From IMG/VR virus record IMGVR_UViG_3300009553_000036, positions 1 to 45,836 of that record: a DNA stretch of 45,836 bases. One strand, written 5' to 3'. Each line of letters starts with the position of its first letter. Position 1 is the first letter of the stretch. This document shows, piece after piece, positions 6,039 to 13,685 of this stretch. Source of the DNA: a virus. A program made the position numbers and the translations under genes. A model generated the notes under the pieces. It saw nothing but the letters and a program-made list of their open reading frames with translations, ran no database searches and was not told the origin of the DNA.

Positions 6039-6269
6039 ATGACAATGCGCATTTCGCCCTACCTCGTCTTGATGGTTGTCCTGTCTGGCTGCGTGTCCGA
6101 GCGGCCTGTCCGAGCGCCTCACTGGGATCGGCCCGGTGGCACCGCACCAGAGTTCGCTTACGACCGCGGCCAGTGCCTGGGGAAGAGTTCCGCAGCACCG
6201 GTGAGCGAGTTCGACCGCCTCCAGGTCTTCAACGCCTGCATGGAGGAACGCGGGTGGCGTCGGCAGTGA
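6039..6269 (+). CDS. Small lipoprotein co-transcribed with the repressor
   Basis: A 76-residue product with a short basic N-terminus, hydrophobic core (ISPYLVLMVV) and lipobox LSGC, giving a mature lipoprotein of about 60 residues with C-terminal FDRLQVFNACMEERGW. The ATG at 6045 (MRIS) may be the true start. It follows the repressor stop by four bases and is followed by a terminator, so it would be made in the lysogen. Lysogen-expressed envelope lipoproteins often act in superinfection exclusion; here that is inference from expression context. The C-terminal CMxxRGW pattern is common among small Burkholderiales lipoproteins of unknown function. Confidence 0.75.
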   Translation: MTMRISPYLVLMVVLSGCVSERPVRAPHWDRPGGTAPEFAYDRGQCLGKSSAAPVSEFDRLQVFNACMEERGWRRQ

Positions 6270-6290
6270 CGCCCCTTCGCGCATCCCACA

Positions 6291-6313
6291 AGCCCGCCGC
6301 GTGCGGGCTTTTT
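6291..6313 (+). terminator. Rho-independent terminator after the repressor unit
   Basis: AGCCCGC (6291-6297) pairs perfectly with GCGGGCT (6303-6309) around a 5-base loop and runs into TTTTT (6309-6313). It separates the lysogenic unit from the rightward early promoter. Confidence 0.85.
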
Positions 6314-6354
6314 CACGCCCGTCCCTAGCTTCAGGCCTCATCTCGCCAGACTCA

Positions 6355-6368
6355 ACACCGAATGGTGT
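6355..6368. promoter_or_regulatory. Operator site, ACACCGAATGGTGT (right control region)
   Basis: Same arms as operator 1 with G at position 6 of the left arm. It abuts the -35 element of the rightward early promoter, sharing base 6368. Confidence 0.75.
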
Positions 6369-6396
6369 TGACACCAGAGACACCGTTTGGTGTAAT
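6368..6396 (+). promoter_or_regulatory. Rightward early promoter
   Basis: Consensus TTGACA (6368-6373), a 17-base spacer, and TGTAAT (6391-6396) form the strongest promoter seen in the window. The two flanking operators overlap the -35 edge and the -10, so repressor binding would block it. It drives the plus-strand early operon starting at 6438. Confidence 0.85.
6380..6393. promoter_or_regulatory. Operator site, ACACCGTTTGGTGT (right control region)
   Basis: A 14-bp inverted repeat nearly identical to operator 1, centred 25 bp from its partner and covering the spacer end and -10 of the promoter. Confidence 0.8.
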
Positions 6397-6437
6397 CAAT
6401 CCGCGCGCTGCACACCGACAGCGCGGGGAGAAATGAG

Positions 6438-6509
6438 ATGGCGCAGCTGCTACACAGCTTGCTCGTGTGGTTCACCGGCATGCCCGATGAATGGGAGACG
6501 CCGCAATGA
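6438..6509 (+). CDS. 23-residue leader/microprotein of the rightward early operon
   Basis: The frame MAQLLHSLLVWFTGMPDEWETPQ is preceded by GGGGAG seven bases before the ATG and ends in an ATGA overlap with the next gene. It is amphipathic, with a hydrophobic first half. It may be a real microprotein or simply a translated leader that couples initiation of the next gene. Confidence 0.45.
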   Translation: MAQLLHSLLVWFTGMPDEWETPQ

Positions 6510-6718
6510 ACGCGCGCTTCGCCCCAATCCCCTGTCCGCTGCCGGACGAGCGCAAGCCTGGCCCGTGCTCGCCGCCGCCGGTGCTGGAGTTCGCACGCGC
6601 CCAGCCGGACTACGAGATGCAGGACGACATGGGCGAGTACTCGCAGACCATGCCGCGCCATCGTGAGCCGCTCGAAGGAATGCTCGTCGTCGATTGCCCC
6701 GAGGTGAGCCATGGCTGA
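6506..6718 (+). CDS. Small hypothetical early protein
   Basis: A 70-residue, proline-rich protein (PIPCPLPDERKPGPCSPPP) with an acidic middle (YEMQDDMGEY). The start at 6506 overlaps the leader stop, and its end overlaps the next gene's start by eight bases. No family recognised. Confidence 0.55.
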   Translation: MNARFAPIPCPLPDERKPGPCSPPPVLEFARAQPDYEMQDDMGEYSQTMPRHREPLEGMLVVDCPEVSHG

Positions 6719-7094
6719 CGCGAAGCACACGCCGGTCTACGGCCCGGTCTTCGATTCGACTGGCAAGCTGATGGCATCGGTCGCCCTGCTGAATGCAGAC
6801 GACGTGCGCTCTTACGTGGCAGCGAAGTGGCCGAGCGCGATGCAGTCGCCGCTGGCTCAGGCCATGCAAGGCGCCTCGGCGATGGCGCTCCTGGAGTCGT
6901 CGGATGCCAATGCGGTCGCCCTGCGCGGCGAGGCGATGGAAGCCGCCGAAGCCTGCCTCCGCGCTTGCGACGGCTGGGCTGTCGACACCCTGAGCGCCAA
7001 CGTCGAGAGCGCCATGGGCGGCGAACTGGACGCCGACGAGTGCGATGACATCGCCCGCGACGCCATCGCCAAGGCCACCGGGAGTTCGTCGTGA
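6711..7094 (+). CDS. Hypothetical early protein
   Basis: A 127-residue, alanine-rich, mostly helical acidic protein (about residues 30-120: VRSYVAAKW, MALLESSDANAVALRGEAMEAAEACL). It is coupled to both neighbours; the following gene starts with a GTG overlapping its stop. No domain recognised. Confidence 0.65.
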   Translation: MADAKHTPVYGPVFDSTGKLMASVALLNADDVRSYVAAKWPSAMQSPLAQAMQGASAMALLESSDANAVALRGEAMEAAEACLRACDGWAVDTLSANVESAMGGELDADECDDIARDAIAKATGSSS

Positions 7095-7357
7095 CCCGCG
7101 CCGTCACCCCAGGCCGTCGCTTCTTCCCGGGCCACTGGGATCACAACGAGCGCGCGGTGCCCGACACGCAGATCCTGGAGATGGACTGCGATATCGGCCT
7201 CGACCCGAACCGGGTGATCGCTGCGCCCGTGCAGTCGCCCGAAGACCGCATTTTCCTTGCGCGCGTGCGCCGCTGGGCTGTTGCCCGTGCGGTCGGCGCC
7301 TCTGCTGCGCTTGCGGGGCTTCTCGCCCTGTTCGGCGCGCACTGCTTCAAGTCCTGA
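7091..7357 (+). CDS. Small protein with C-terminal membrane segment
   Basis: An 88-residue protein with a GTG start in a GTGA overlap. After a soluble first 65 residues it ends in VARAVGASAALAGLLALFGA, a probable tail-anchor helix with a basic flank before it. It lies directly upstream of bet; function unknown. Confidence 0.6.
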   Translation: MTRAVTPGRRFFPGHWDHNERAVPDTQILEMDCDIGLDPNRVIAAPVQSPEDRIFLARVRRWAVARAVGASAALAGLLALFGAHCFKS

Positions 7358-7382
7358 CCTTCAACCCTCAACCGAGACAAGC

Positions 7383-8264
7383 ATGAACGCTGTGACCACC
7401 AGCGAGCGCACGTCGCTCGCTCTACCCGAGGAGGAGCTCCTGCGCGTCCTCGGTTCCTCGCTCTACCCTGGGGCCAATCACGACAGCATCCGCATGGTGC
7501 TGGGCTACTGCAAGGTAGCTGGGCTGGACCCGATGCAGAAGCCCGTCCATATCGTGCCGATGTGGGACGGCAAGGCCAAGGCGATGCGAGACGTCGTGAT
7601 GCCCGGCATCGGCATGTACCGCGTGCAGGCCGCGCGCAGCGGCTGCGCCGGCGTCACCGAGCCGGAGTTCGGCCCTGACGTGACGGAGAACATTGGCGGC
7701 CAACCCATCACCTATCCGGCGTGGTGCCGCGTGAGCGTGCTGCGCCGACAGCCCACCGGCGAGGTCGACACCTTCACTGCGAAGGAACTCTGGAAGGAGA
7801 ACTACGCAGTCCGGGGCGGCCAAGACAAGTCGATCGCTCCCAACGCGATGTGGACGAAGCGTCCCTACGGGCAACTCGCCAAGTGCGCGGAGGCTCAAGC
7901 CCTGCGCAAAGCGTTCCCAGAGATCGGCTCGCAGCCGGCCGCCGAGGAGATGGAAGGCAAAGCTCTCGACGGCGGCTATGCCGAGCCGGTGGCTACGCCC
8001 GCACCTCCGGCGCCACCGGCACCGACCCCTACCGCAGCCGCGGCCCTCCAGCCCTACCCGCAGGAGCGCTTCGACGCGAACCTGCCCGAGTGGACGATCG
8101 TGATCCGGTCTGGCCGCCACACCGCTGACCGAATGATCGGGATGCTGTCCACCAAGGGGATGCTATCCGAGGAGCAGAAGAAGACGCTGCGCGACCTCGA
8201 GGTTTTCGACAACGAACCGGTCGACGGCGAGCCCGCGGCCGACACCCAGGAGCCGCAGCAATGA
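7383..8264 (+). CDS. bet: Bet/RecT-type single-strand annealing protein
   Basis: The 293-residue protein matches phage Bet/RecT annealases: LRVLGSSLYPGA, a YCKVAGLDPMQKPVHIVPMWD block, VVMPGIGMYRVQAARSG, KRPYGQLAKCAEAQALRKAFPE. These proteins anneal complementary single strands at resected ends. The C-terminal 90 residues are a Pro/Ala linker followed by a small acidic domain, as in other phage members. I start at ATG 7383, after a run-in without coding character; the open frame extends to 7257 only as overlap of the preceding gene. The stop overlaps the exonuclease ATG, the usual exonuclease/annealase pairing. Confidence 0.9.
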   Translation: MNAVTTSERTSLALPEEELLRVLGSSLYPGANHDSIRMVLGYCKVAGLDPMQKPVHIVPMWDGKAKAMRDVVMPGIGMYRVQAARSGCAGVTEPEFGPDVTENIGGQPITYPAWCRVSVLRRQPTGEVDTFTAKELWKENYAVRGGQDKSIAPNAMWTKRPYGQLAKCAEAQALRKAFPEIGSQPAAEEMEGKALDGGYAEPVATPAPPAPPAPTPTAAAALQPYPQERFDANLPEWTIVIRSGRHTADRMIGMLSTKGMLSEEQKKTLRDLEVFDNEPVDGEPAADTQEPQQ

Positions 8265-9928
8265 GCAAGCCCCAGATCCACAACCTCGTCCCGGGCAGCG
8301 ATCCGTGGCTGCAGTTCCGCCTGGAACGCGGAGGCGCCAGCGAAGCCGCAGCGATGCTGGGCTTGTCCACCAAGGTCAAGCGCTCCGAGCTGCTGCGCAT
8401 GAAGCACACCGGCATCGCCAAGGAGTTCAGCGACTGGGTGCAGACCCACGTGCTGGGTCACGGGCACGAGGTCGAGGCGCTCGCGCGGCCGATCTTCGAG
8501 GGGCTGCTGGGCGAAGAGCTTTACCCCGTCGTCTATTCGAAGGGTCGGATGAGCGCGTCCACCGATGGCCTGACGATGACCGGCCGCGTGGCCTGGGAGC
8601 ACAAGCAGTGGAACGACGCGCTGGCGGCCAGCGTCGCGGCCGGCGTGCTGCCCGAGGAGCACATGCCTCAGTGCCAGCAGGTGCTGCTGGTGACCGATGC
8701 CGACGTGCTGGTGTTCGGCGTGTCCGACGGGACGCCCGAGAAGCTGGTGTCCATGGAGGTGCGGCCTGACCCGGCCTGGTTCGAACGGCTTGAACGCGGC
8801 TGGGAGCAGTTCTGGAGCGACCTCGCCAACTATGAGCTGCCGCCGGCCGAGGCGCCGAAGCCCTCCGGTGCGACGATGGAGTCGCTGCCGGCCCTGCAGG
8901 TTCTCGTCGAGGGCTCCGTCACGAAGAGCAACCTGGGCGAATGGGTCGGCAAGGCGCGCGCGCTCGTGGCGAGCATCAGCACCACGCTGGAGACCGACGA
9001 GGACTTCGCGACCGCGGAGAACATGGTCAAGGGCTGCGAGAAGGCCGAGGCTCTGCTCGACGCGACGAAGTCGAACATGCTGGCCCAGACCACCAGCATC
9101 GACGAAGCACTCAAGACCATCGACCAGGTGCGCGAGGAGTTCCGCCAGAAGCGGCTGGCGCTGACGAAGCTGGTCGCGTCGAAGAAGGAATCAATCAAGG
9201 GCGAGATCGTCGCCGGCGGCGTGGCTGCTTTCGCCGAGCACCTGCGTGCGATGCAGTGCTCGTACCTGCCTCGCATCGCGGCGGACTTCGCCGGTGCCAT
9301 CAAGAACAAGCGGACGGTGGCGAGCCTGCGCGATGCCGTCGACACCGAGTTGGCGCGCGTCAAGATCGAGGCCAATGGCCACTACCAGCGCATCCAGCAG
9401 AACCTGGCCACGCTGGCCGCGCACCAGGCGCATGCCGCCCTGTTCGCCGACATCGCGCAGCTGGTACTGAAGGCGCCCGACGACCTGGCCGCGGTGATCT
9501 CCAACCGGCTGGCCGAGCACGAGAAGCGCCAGGAGGCCGAGCGCGAGCGCATCCGCTGCGAGGAGGAGGTCAAGGCCGAACTGAAGGCTCGCGCGGCGGC
9601 GGCGGCGGCTGTTCCGGCGCCCCAGGTCGCGGCCCCAGCTACCAGCATCCTCGACCGCGGCGAGTCGGCTGCTGGCCGCGCCATGGTCTCTGCGCCAGCG
9701 CCGCGCGCCGACGAGCCCGCGACGCTGAACCTCGGTGCCATCAGCGAGCGTCTGGAGTTCACGGTGCCGGGCGCCCTGATGGTCAAGTTCGGTATCGAGG
9801 GCGCCCCAGGCCCGCGGGGCTCGCGGCTGTTCACCGAGAGCCAGTTCGACATCCTCTGCTTCCGGCTGCAGGCGCACGTCGAGAAGATCCAGAACGCCGC
9901 GCGCGCTGCGCTGTTCGAGACGGCCTGA
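8261..9928 (+). CDS. YqaJ-type recombination exonuclease with long C-terminal coiled-coil extension
   Basis: Residues 1-190 resemble lambda-exonuclease/YqaJ nucleases: DPWLQFRLERGGASEAAAML, then STDGLTMTGRVAWEHKQWN with the metal-binding Asp and the ExK pair (EHK), and QCQQVLLVTDAD. Residues of about 205-450 are mostly long helices (TIDQVREEFRQKRLAL, ISNRLAEHEKRQEAERERIRCEEEV) resembling the separate DUF1351-type proteins found beside such nucleases. A final 80-residue domain (ISERLEFTVPGALMVKFGIE) follows an Ala/Pro linker. At 555 residues it is more than twice the size of the nuclease alone, so it looks like a fusion. It should resect double-strand ends for the neighbouring annealase. Confidence 0.85.
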   Translation: MSKPQIHNLVPGSDPWLQFRLERGGASEAAAMLGLSTKVKRSELLRMKHTGIAKEFSDWVQTHVLGHGHEVEALARPIFEGLLGEELYPVVYSKGRMSASTDGLTMTGRVAWEHKQWNDALAASVAAGVLPEEHMPQCQQVLLVTDADVLVFGVSDGTPEKLVSMEVRPDPAWFERLERGWEQFWSDLANYELPPAEAPKPSGATMESLPALQVLVEGSVTKSNLGEWVGKARALVASISTTLETDEDFATAENMVKGCEKAEALLDATKSNMLAQTTSIDEALKTIDQVREEFRQKRLALTKLVASKKESIKGEIVAGGVAAFAEHLRAMQCSYLPRIAADFAGAIKNKRTVASLRDAVDTELARVKIEANGHYQRIQQNLATLAAHQAHAALFADIAQLVLKAPDDLAAVISNRLAEHEKRQEAERERIRCEEEVKAELKARAAAAAAVPAPQVAAPATSILDRGESAAGRAMVSAPAPRADEPATLNLGAISERLEFTVPGALMVKFGIEGAPGPRGSRLFTESQFDILCFRLQAHVEKIQNAARAALFETA

Positions 9929-9931
9929 GCC

Positions 9932-10459
9932 ATGGCGCTCCACGACGAATACCGGGCCACGCTGCGCACCGCAGGCGCCGCGCGCGAGCACTTCATCAAC
10001 GCGATGAACGTGGCCCGGTGCCTTCTGGACAACGGCGAGCAGGTGCTGCTCACCGTATCAGTGGCCCTGGAGCCTGTCGGCATACAGCAGCGCAAGTTCC
10101 TGCACGGCCCGGTCCTGAACCAGATCTCCGAGCAGGTGCGCGTCAACGGCGAGCGGTTCACCACCGAGGTCTGGAAGGAGTACTTCCGCCGCTTGATCCT
10201 TGAGCGCGACCCGGAGTACGAGATGGTCAAGATGCCCGGCGCCAAGCGTGCCACGCCACGCCGCGTGCGCAAATCTACCGAGAAGCTCGGCGTGCGCGAG
10301 TACGCCAAGTTCATCGACGAGGTGATCGACACCGCGGTCGCCGAGTTCAACGTCGCCTTCCGCTTTGAGATGAACGAACGCGAGGCGGTGCGCTACGTCG
10401 ACCCGCGTCGCCTGAAGAAGTCCCACCCGGCCATCGAGGCCACCACCGCAACCACCTGA
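9932..10459 (+). CDS. ninB: NinB-family recombination protein
   Basis: A 175-residue protein with the NinB/Orf signature: KFLHGPVLNQISEQ, ERFTTEVWKEYFRRLIL, then a basic PGAKRATPRR turn and STEKLGVREYAKFIDEVI. Lambda NinB (Orf) is a DNA-binding recombination mediator that assists loading of annealase or RecA on SSB-covered DNA. It follows the exonuclease by three bases, completing a recombination block of Bet, exonuclease and NinB. The NinG partner is encoded in the opposite early operon. Confidence 0.88.
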   Translation: MALHDEYRATLRTAGAAREHFINAMNVARCLLDNGEQVLLTVSVALEPVGIQQRKFLHGPVLNQISEQVRVNGERFTTEVWKEYFRRLILERDPEYEMVKMPGAKRATPRRVRKSTEKLGVREYAKFIDEVIDTAVAEFNVAFRFEMNEREAVRYVDPRRLKKSHPAIEATTATT

Positions 10460-10468
10460 GGAGATCCT

Positions 10469-10786
10469 ATGCCCAAGACGTTTCCCGCCGCCCAGTCGTT
10501 CGAATCCGGCCCGCGCCCGCAGATCCCGCTCGTCAATGTCGAGAGCAACCTGATCCAGGCCATCGGCTACGACAAGGACACGGCCACGCTCGCCGTCACC
10601 TTCAAGCGCAAGGACGGCGCGCCGGGCCCGATCTATTGCTACCCCGACATCTCGCCGGTGATGCACGCGGAGTTCATCGGCGCGGAGTCGATCGGCAAAT
10701 TCCACGGCGAGCACATCAAGCCGCTGCCGTTCAAGAAGTACCACCCCGACCCGGTGGCCGAGACGGCCGGCGCGGACGAGGCCTGA
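10469..10786 (+). CDS. KTSC-domain protein
   Basis: A 105-residue protein whose middle reads VNVESNLIQAIGYDKDTATLAVTFK, then IYCYPDISPVMHAEF and SIGKFHGEHIKP. This is the pattern of the small KTSC domain (SxxIxxIGYD, then YxYxxVP and an F-x-x-x-I end) found in phage accessory proteins. GAGGAGATCC precedes the ATG. A 180-base stretch after it (10787-10966) contains no credible gene. Confidence 0.8.
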   Translation: MPKTFPAAQSFESGPRPQIPLVNVESNLIQAIGYDKDTATLAVTFKRKDGAPGPIYCYPDISPVMHAEFIGAESIGKFHGEHIKPLPFKKYHPDPVAETAGADEA

Positions 10787-10966
10787 AGTTTCGGGGAGGC
10801 AGCGCGGAGATCGGAGACGCGCTAGTCCGCCGGTGGACGAAAAGCTCAGCCCGGATCCTTAAGGCAGGTAGGTGGCCGCAGACCGCTCCCCTTGGGTGAA
10901 GTCGAAACACATCGCCGGGGTAACGACCGGCCCTCCCCACCACATCACCTTCACCAGGAGAACGAC

Positions 10967-11776
10967 TTGTTTGAGATCGACACCTTCACCAACGTCCGCG
11001 TGCTGGACATGCACACGCTTGCCGCGAAGAACCGCGAGCAGAACGACTTGCACGGCGCGCAGCTGCTCCTGCAGGCAACCTTTCCGATCGCCGCGCTGGC
11101 GATGTTCGATGCGAAGCTCCCCGCCTGGCTCGCGCAGAAGGCACCGGCCGAAGACCAAGGCGACCTCGACGGCATCGAGAAGCTCGAACTCACCGAGATC
11201 GGCAAGCACGTCAAGCGCATCCCCTGGGTCTACGAGCAGACCGGATGCACGGTGGAGTTCGACCGCGGCCTGGGCGGTTCCAGCAACCTGAAGCTGTCGG
11301 ACTGCCTCGTGCACCGCGTGTCCTTCAAGTCTCAGGAAGGCGCCAGCGCGCAGGTGCAGTGGTGCGTCGACGCGCCTTCGCTCACCGACGCGATCCGCGG
11401 CAAGCTCTCCGGGATGAAGGCGATCGAGTTGCCGATGACGCAGCACTGCCCGGACGTCGACGGCGGCCAGCGTGAGATCGAGGAGGTCACCCTCACGCCG
11501 GCGCAGTTGCGCGCAGCCAATGCCAAAGGCCTGACGCTGGCGCAGGCGGCGGAACTCGTCCAGTCCGGCAAGCCGGAGAAGGAGTGGCCCTTCCCCAAGG
11601 GCGGCGAAGGCTCGGGCCCGGACCAGAAGTCCCAGCCGCCGGAAGAGGCGCCCAAGGACGCCACTGACGCGGTCCTGGCCGACGTGAAGAAGAACGGCCC
11701 GAAGGGTGCGGCGAAGAAGACGCCGGCAGCCCGCAAGACCGCGGCCAAGCGGAAGACCGCTGCCGCTGCGCATTGA
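10967..11776 (+). CDS. Hypothetical phage protein with histone-like Lys/Ala tail (TTG start)
   Basis: I call a 269-residue protein from a TTG at 10967, because AGGAG lies six bases upstream and the earlier ATG at 10892 adds only proline/histidine-rich, non-coding-looking sequence. The main domain runs to about residue 195 (LLLQATFPIAALAMFDAKLPAWL, KRIPWVYEQTGCTVEFDRGLGG, and a VQWCVDAPSLTDAIRGKLSGM block) and recurs in beta-proteobacterial phages with no known function. The last 40 residues are a basic AAKKTPAARKTAAKRKTAA tail like histone H1, suggesting nucleic acid contact. Confidence 0.75.
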   Translation: MFEIDTFTNVRVLDMHTLAAKNREQNDLHGAQLLLQATFPIAALAMFDAKLPAWLAQKAPAEDQGDLDGIEKLELTEIGKHVKRIPWVYEQTGCTVEFDRGLGGSSNLKLSDCLVHRVSFKSQEGASAQVQWCVDAPSLTDAIRGKLSGMKAIELPMTQHCPDVDGGQREIEEVTLTPAQLRAANAKGLTLAQAAELVQSGKPEKEWPFPKGGEGSGPDQKSQPPEEAPKDATDAVLADVKKNGPKGAAKKTPAARKTAAKRKTAAAAH

Positions 11777-11832
11777 AGCCTTGGGGCTCAGCCGCCTGAC
11801 CTCCTGATCCCCTAAACCTACTGGAGAACGAG

Positions 11833-12285
11833 ATGAACGACTTTCTGATTTACGCCGCCCGCCTTCAAGACGCTGGCGTCTGCAGCCTGTGGATCAGCCT
11901 GGGCTCGGACAAGGAGCGCACGCGGCTGATGCACGTCTCGCCCGACTCCACGACGCCGGCTGAACTCGCTGCCAAGTACCCGACCCGCACGTTCGAGCTG
12001 GATGGCACGGATCGCCTGCTGCAGGAGCTGAAGGACGACATGGTCTTCGGAGATAGCGGCCCGACGCCCGAAAAGCTCGAAGCCGCGATCAAGCGTCATC
12101 CGCTGGCGGCCGACGACCTGCGCGAGTTCTTCGCCGAGTGGAAGCCGATGGAGGACGAGGACTACGAGCCGACCGCTGAGGAAGTGGCCGACATCGAGGC
12201 TTCGGCCAAGCGGCAGATGTCGTTCGTCCGCGGCCTGATGCGTGGCCTTGACTCGAATCGCGAGCAGGCCGCCCGCCGCCCCTGA
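11833..12285 (+). CDS. Hypothetical acidic early protein
   Basis: A 150-residue protein preceded by GGAG eight bases before the ATG. The N-terminal third is alpha/beta-like (LIYAARLQDAGVCSLWISLGS) and the remainder acidic and helical (EFFAEWKPMEDEDYEPTAEEV). No family recognised. Confidence 0.65.
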   Translation: MNDFLIYAARLQDAGVCSLWISLGSDKERTRLMHVSPDSTTPAELAAKYPTRTFELDGTDRLLQELKDDMVFGDSGPTPEKLEAAIKRHPLAADDLREFFAEWKPMEDEDYEPTAEEVADIEASAKRQMSFVRGLMRGLDSNREQAARRP

Positions 12286-12313
12286 CCCCCAAGCAACAAC
12301 CAAGGAGTGAGAG

Positions 12314-12826
12314 ATGAGCAAACGAGTCCTCGACCCGTGCTGCGGTAGTCGGATGATGTGGTTCGATCAGCAGCATCCCGACGTCGTGTTCGGCGATAAG
12401 CGTGCTGAGGCGATCACCGTAACCGACAACAGCCGGGGCAACGCGTCAGGCCTGCGCACGATCCGCATCGAGCCGGACACGCTGATGGACTTCCGCTCGC
12501 TCCCGTTCCCGGACGGCCAGTTCAAGCTGGTGGCGTTCGACCCGCCGCACCTCGTGCAAGCCGGGCCGCGCTCGTGGCTGGCTGCGAAGTACGGGAAGCT
12601 CAGCGACGACTGGCGCCAAGATCTCCGCGCCGGCTTCGCCGAGTGCTTCCGCGTGCTGGCCACGGATGGCGTGCTCGTCTTCAAGTGGAACGAGACGCAG
12701 ATCAAGCTCGCCTATCTGCTGGCGCTGACGCCTCACCAACCGCTGTTCGGTCAAGTCTCGGGCAAGCGTGGCATGACGCACTGGCTCGTGTTCATGAAGC
12801 CGGACGACGCCAAAGCCACCCCCTAG
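12314..12826 (+). CDS. Phage class I SAM-dependent methyltransferase with DPPH motif
   Basis: A 170-residue protein. Residues 4-12 (RVLDPCCGS) match the SAM-binding motif I of amino-methyltransferases, and FDPPHL (residues 75-80) is the catalytic DPPY-type motif with His in the last position. FKWNETQIKL and a final THWLVFMKP strand fit the methyltransferase fold. The size fits small phage N6-adenine/N4-cytosine-like enzymes, which can protect phage DNA from host restriction. Target sequence cannot be read. GGAGTGAGAG precedes the ATG. Confidence 0.8.
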   Translation: MSKRVLDPCCGSRMMWFDQQHPDVVFGDKRAEAITVTDNSRGNASGLRTIRIEPDTLMDFRSLPFPDGQFKLVAFDPPHLVQAGPRSWLAAKYGKLSDDWRQDLRAGFAECFRVLATDGVLVFKWNETQIKLAYLLALTPHQPLFGQVSGKRGMTHWLVFMKPDDAKATP

Positions 12827-12868
12827 CCCGCTGATCCCCAAGCCCCACAGATATTAGTAGGAGAAACC

Positions 12869-13114
12869 GTGAACCCGAACACCGGACACCTGATCGCCGA
12901 CATGGATGATCCCGACACGCAGTCGAAACTGATGCGCAAGCTCTCGGAGTACGAGCGCATTCCGGCCAATCTGGCACAGGAGGCTGTGCGCAAACTGCGC
13001 GGCGAGCCCGAGGCTCAGGTCAACCTCATGTCGCGCACGCCTCTGGCTGTCTGGGCGAAGAAAAAGCGCCTGGAGAAGATCGCCGCGAAGTCGCGTCGGA
13101 GGAATCGCAAGTGA
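12869..13114 (+). CDS. Small basic hypothetical protein
   Basis: An 81-residue protein from a GTG start preceded by TAGGAG. The C-terminus is strongly basic (KKKRLEKIAAKSRRRNRK), suggesting nucleic-acid binding. The stop overlaps the next GTG (GTGA at 13111-13114). No family recognised. Confidence 0.6.
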   Translation: MNPNTGHLIADMDDPDTQSKLMRKLSEYERIPANLAQEAVRKLRGEPEAQVNLMSRTPLAVWAKKKRLEKIAAKSRRRNRK

Positions 13115-13347
13115 GTAGCGCATCCGTCAGGCTGAGCCTGTTTGCCGAAGGCGTGCAAGGGGCTCTGGCCGCTGCCGCTGGCGAGCCCGTCTCATTCGTT
13201 CTCATCGTCCAGTGCGATGGTGTGGCGCAGTACGTCAGCAACTGCGAACGCAAGGATGGGGCCGACATGATCGAGAGCCTTCTCGCTCGCTGGAAGGCCG
13301 GCCGCGCGGACATCCCTGCCCACTACAACCCCGACCTCAAGCGCTAA
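13111..13347 (+). CDS. Small hypothetical protein
   Basis: A 78-residue protein with a GTG start coupled to the previous stop. It has alternating hydrophobic strands (VSFVLIVQCDGVAQYV) then a helix (ADMIESLLARWKAG). Function unknown. Confidence 0.55.
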   Translation: MSSASVRLSLFAEGVQGALAAAAGEPVSFVLIVQCDGVAQYVSNCERKDGADMIESLLARWKAGRADIPAHYNPDLKR

Positions 13348-13369
13348 CCCCCTCCCAGGAGACAACGAC

Positions 13370-13675
13370 ATGACCACCAACACCGATAACGCCAGCGGGG
13401 CGGGGATGGAGCTGCCCGAGCCTGATCTTGTGAAGTTCCGAATGGACGACGGGTTTGTCGAAGGCTATTCCGTTGCCCTCGTGACTCGCCTCCTTGCCGA
13501 ATCGCAGGCACACAACGCCAAGCTGGAAGCGCAAGTGGAGCGGATGCGGGAAGCGTTGAGCAATGCGCGCGCTCAGGTCACCGCTTTCGGCGGTACGCCC
13601 GATCCGGCTGACAAGTTTGCCGATCAAATTCAAGTCGCCTTGCTTCAACAGATCGACGCCGCCCTCAAGCCCTGA
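13370..13675 (+). CDS. Small coiled-coil early protein (Ea-type)
   Basis: A 101-residue protein with GGAG before the ATG. Residues 35-65 form a coiled coil (LLAESQAHNAKLEAQVERMREALSNA begins it). Proteins of this build fill the variable accessory region between recombination and integrase genes of many phages. Function unknown. Confidence 0.6.
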   Translation: MTTNTDNASGAGMELPEPDLVKFRMDDGFVEGYSVALVTRLLAESQAHNAKLEAQVERMREALSNARAQVTAFGGTPDPADKFADQIQVALLQQIDAALKP

Positions 13676-13685
13676 AGGAAACACC

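Noticed and set aside
10787-10966. Small RNA or hidden gene in the 180-base gap after the KTSC gene
   Set aside because: Only short hairpins and the ribosome site for the TTG start were seen; nothing supports a gene.
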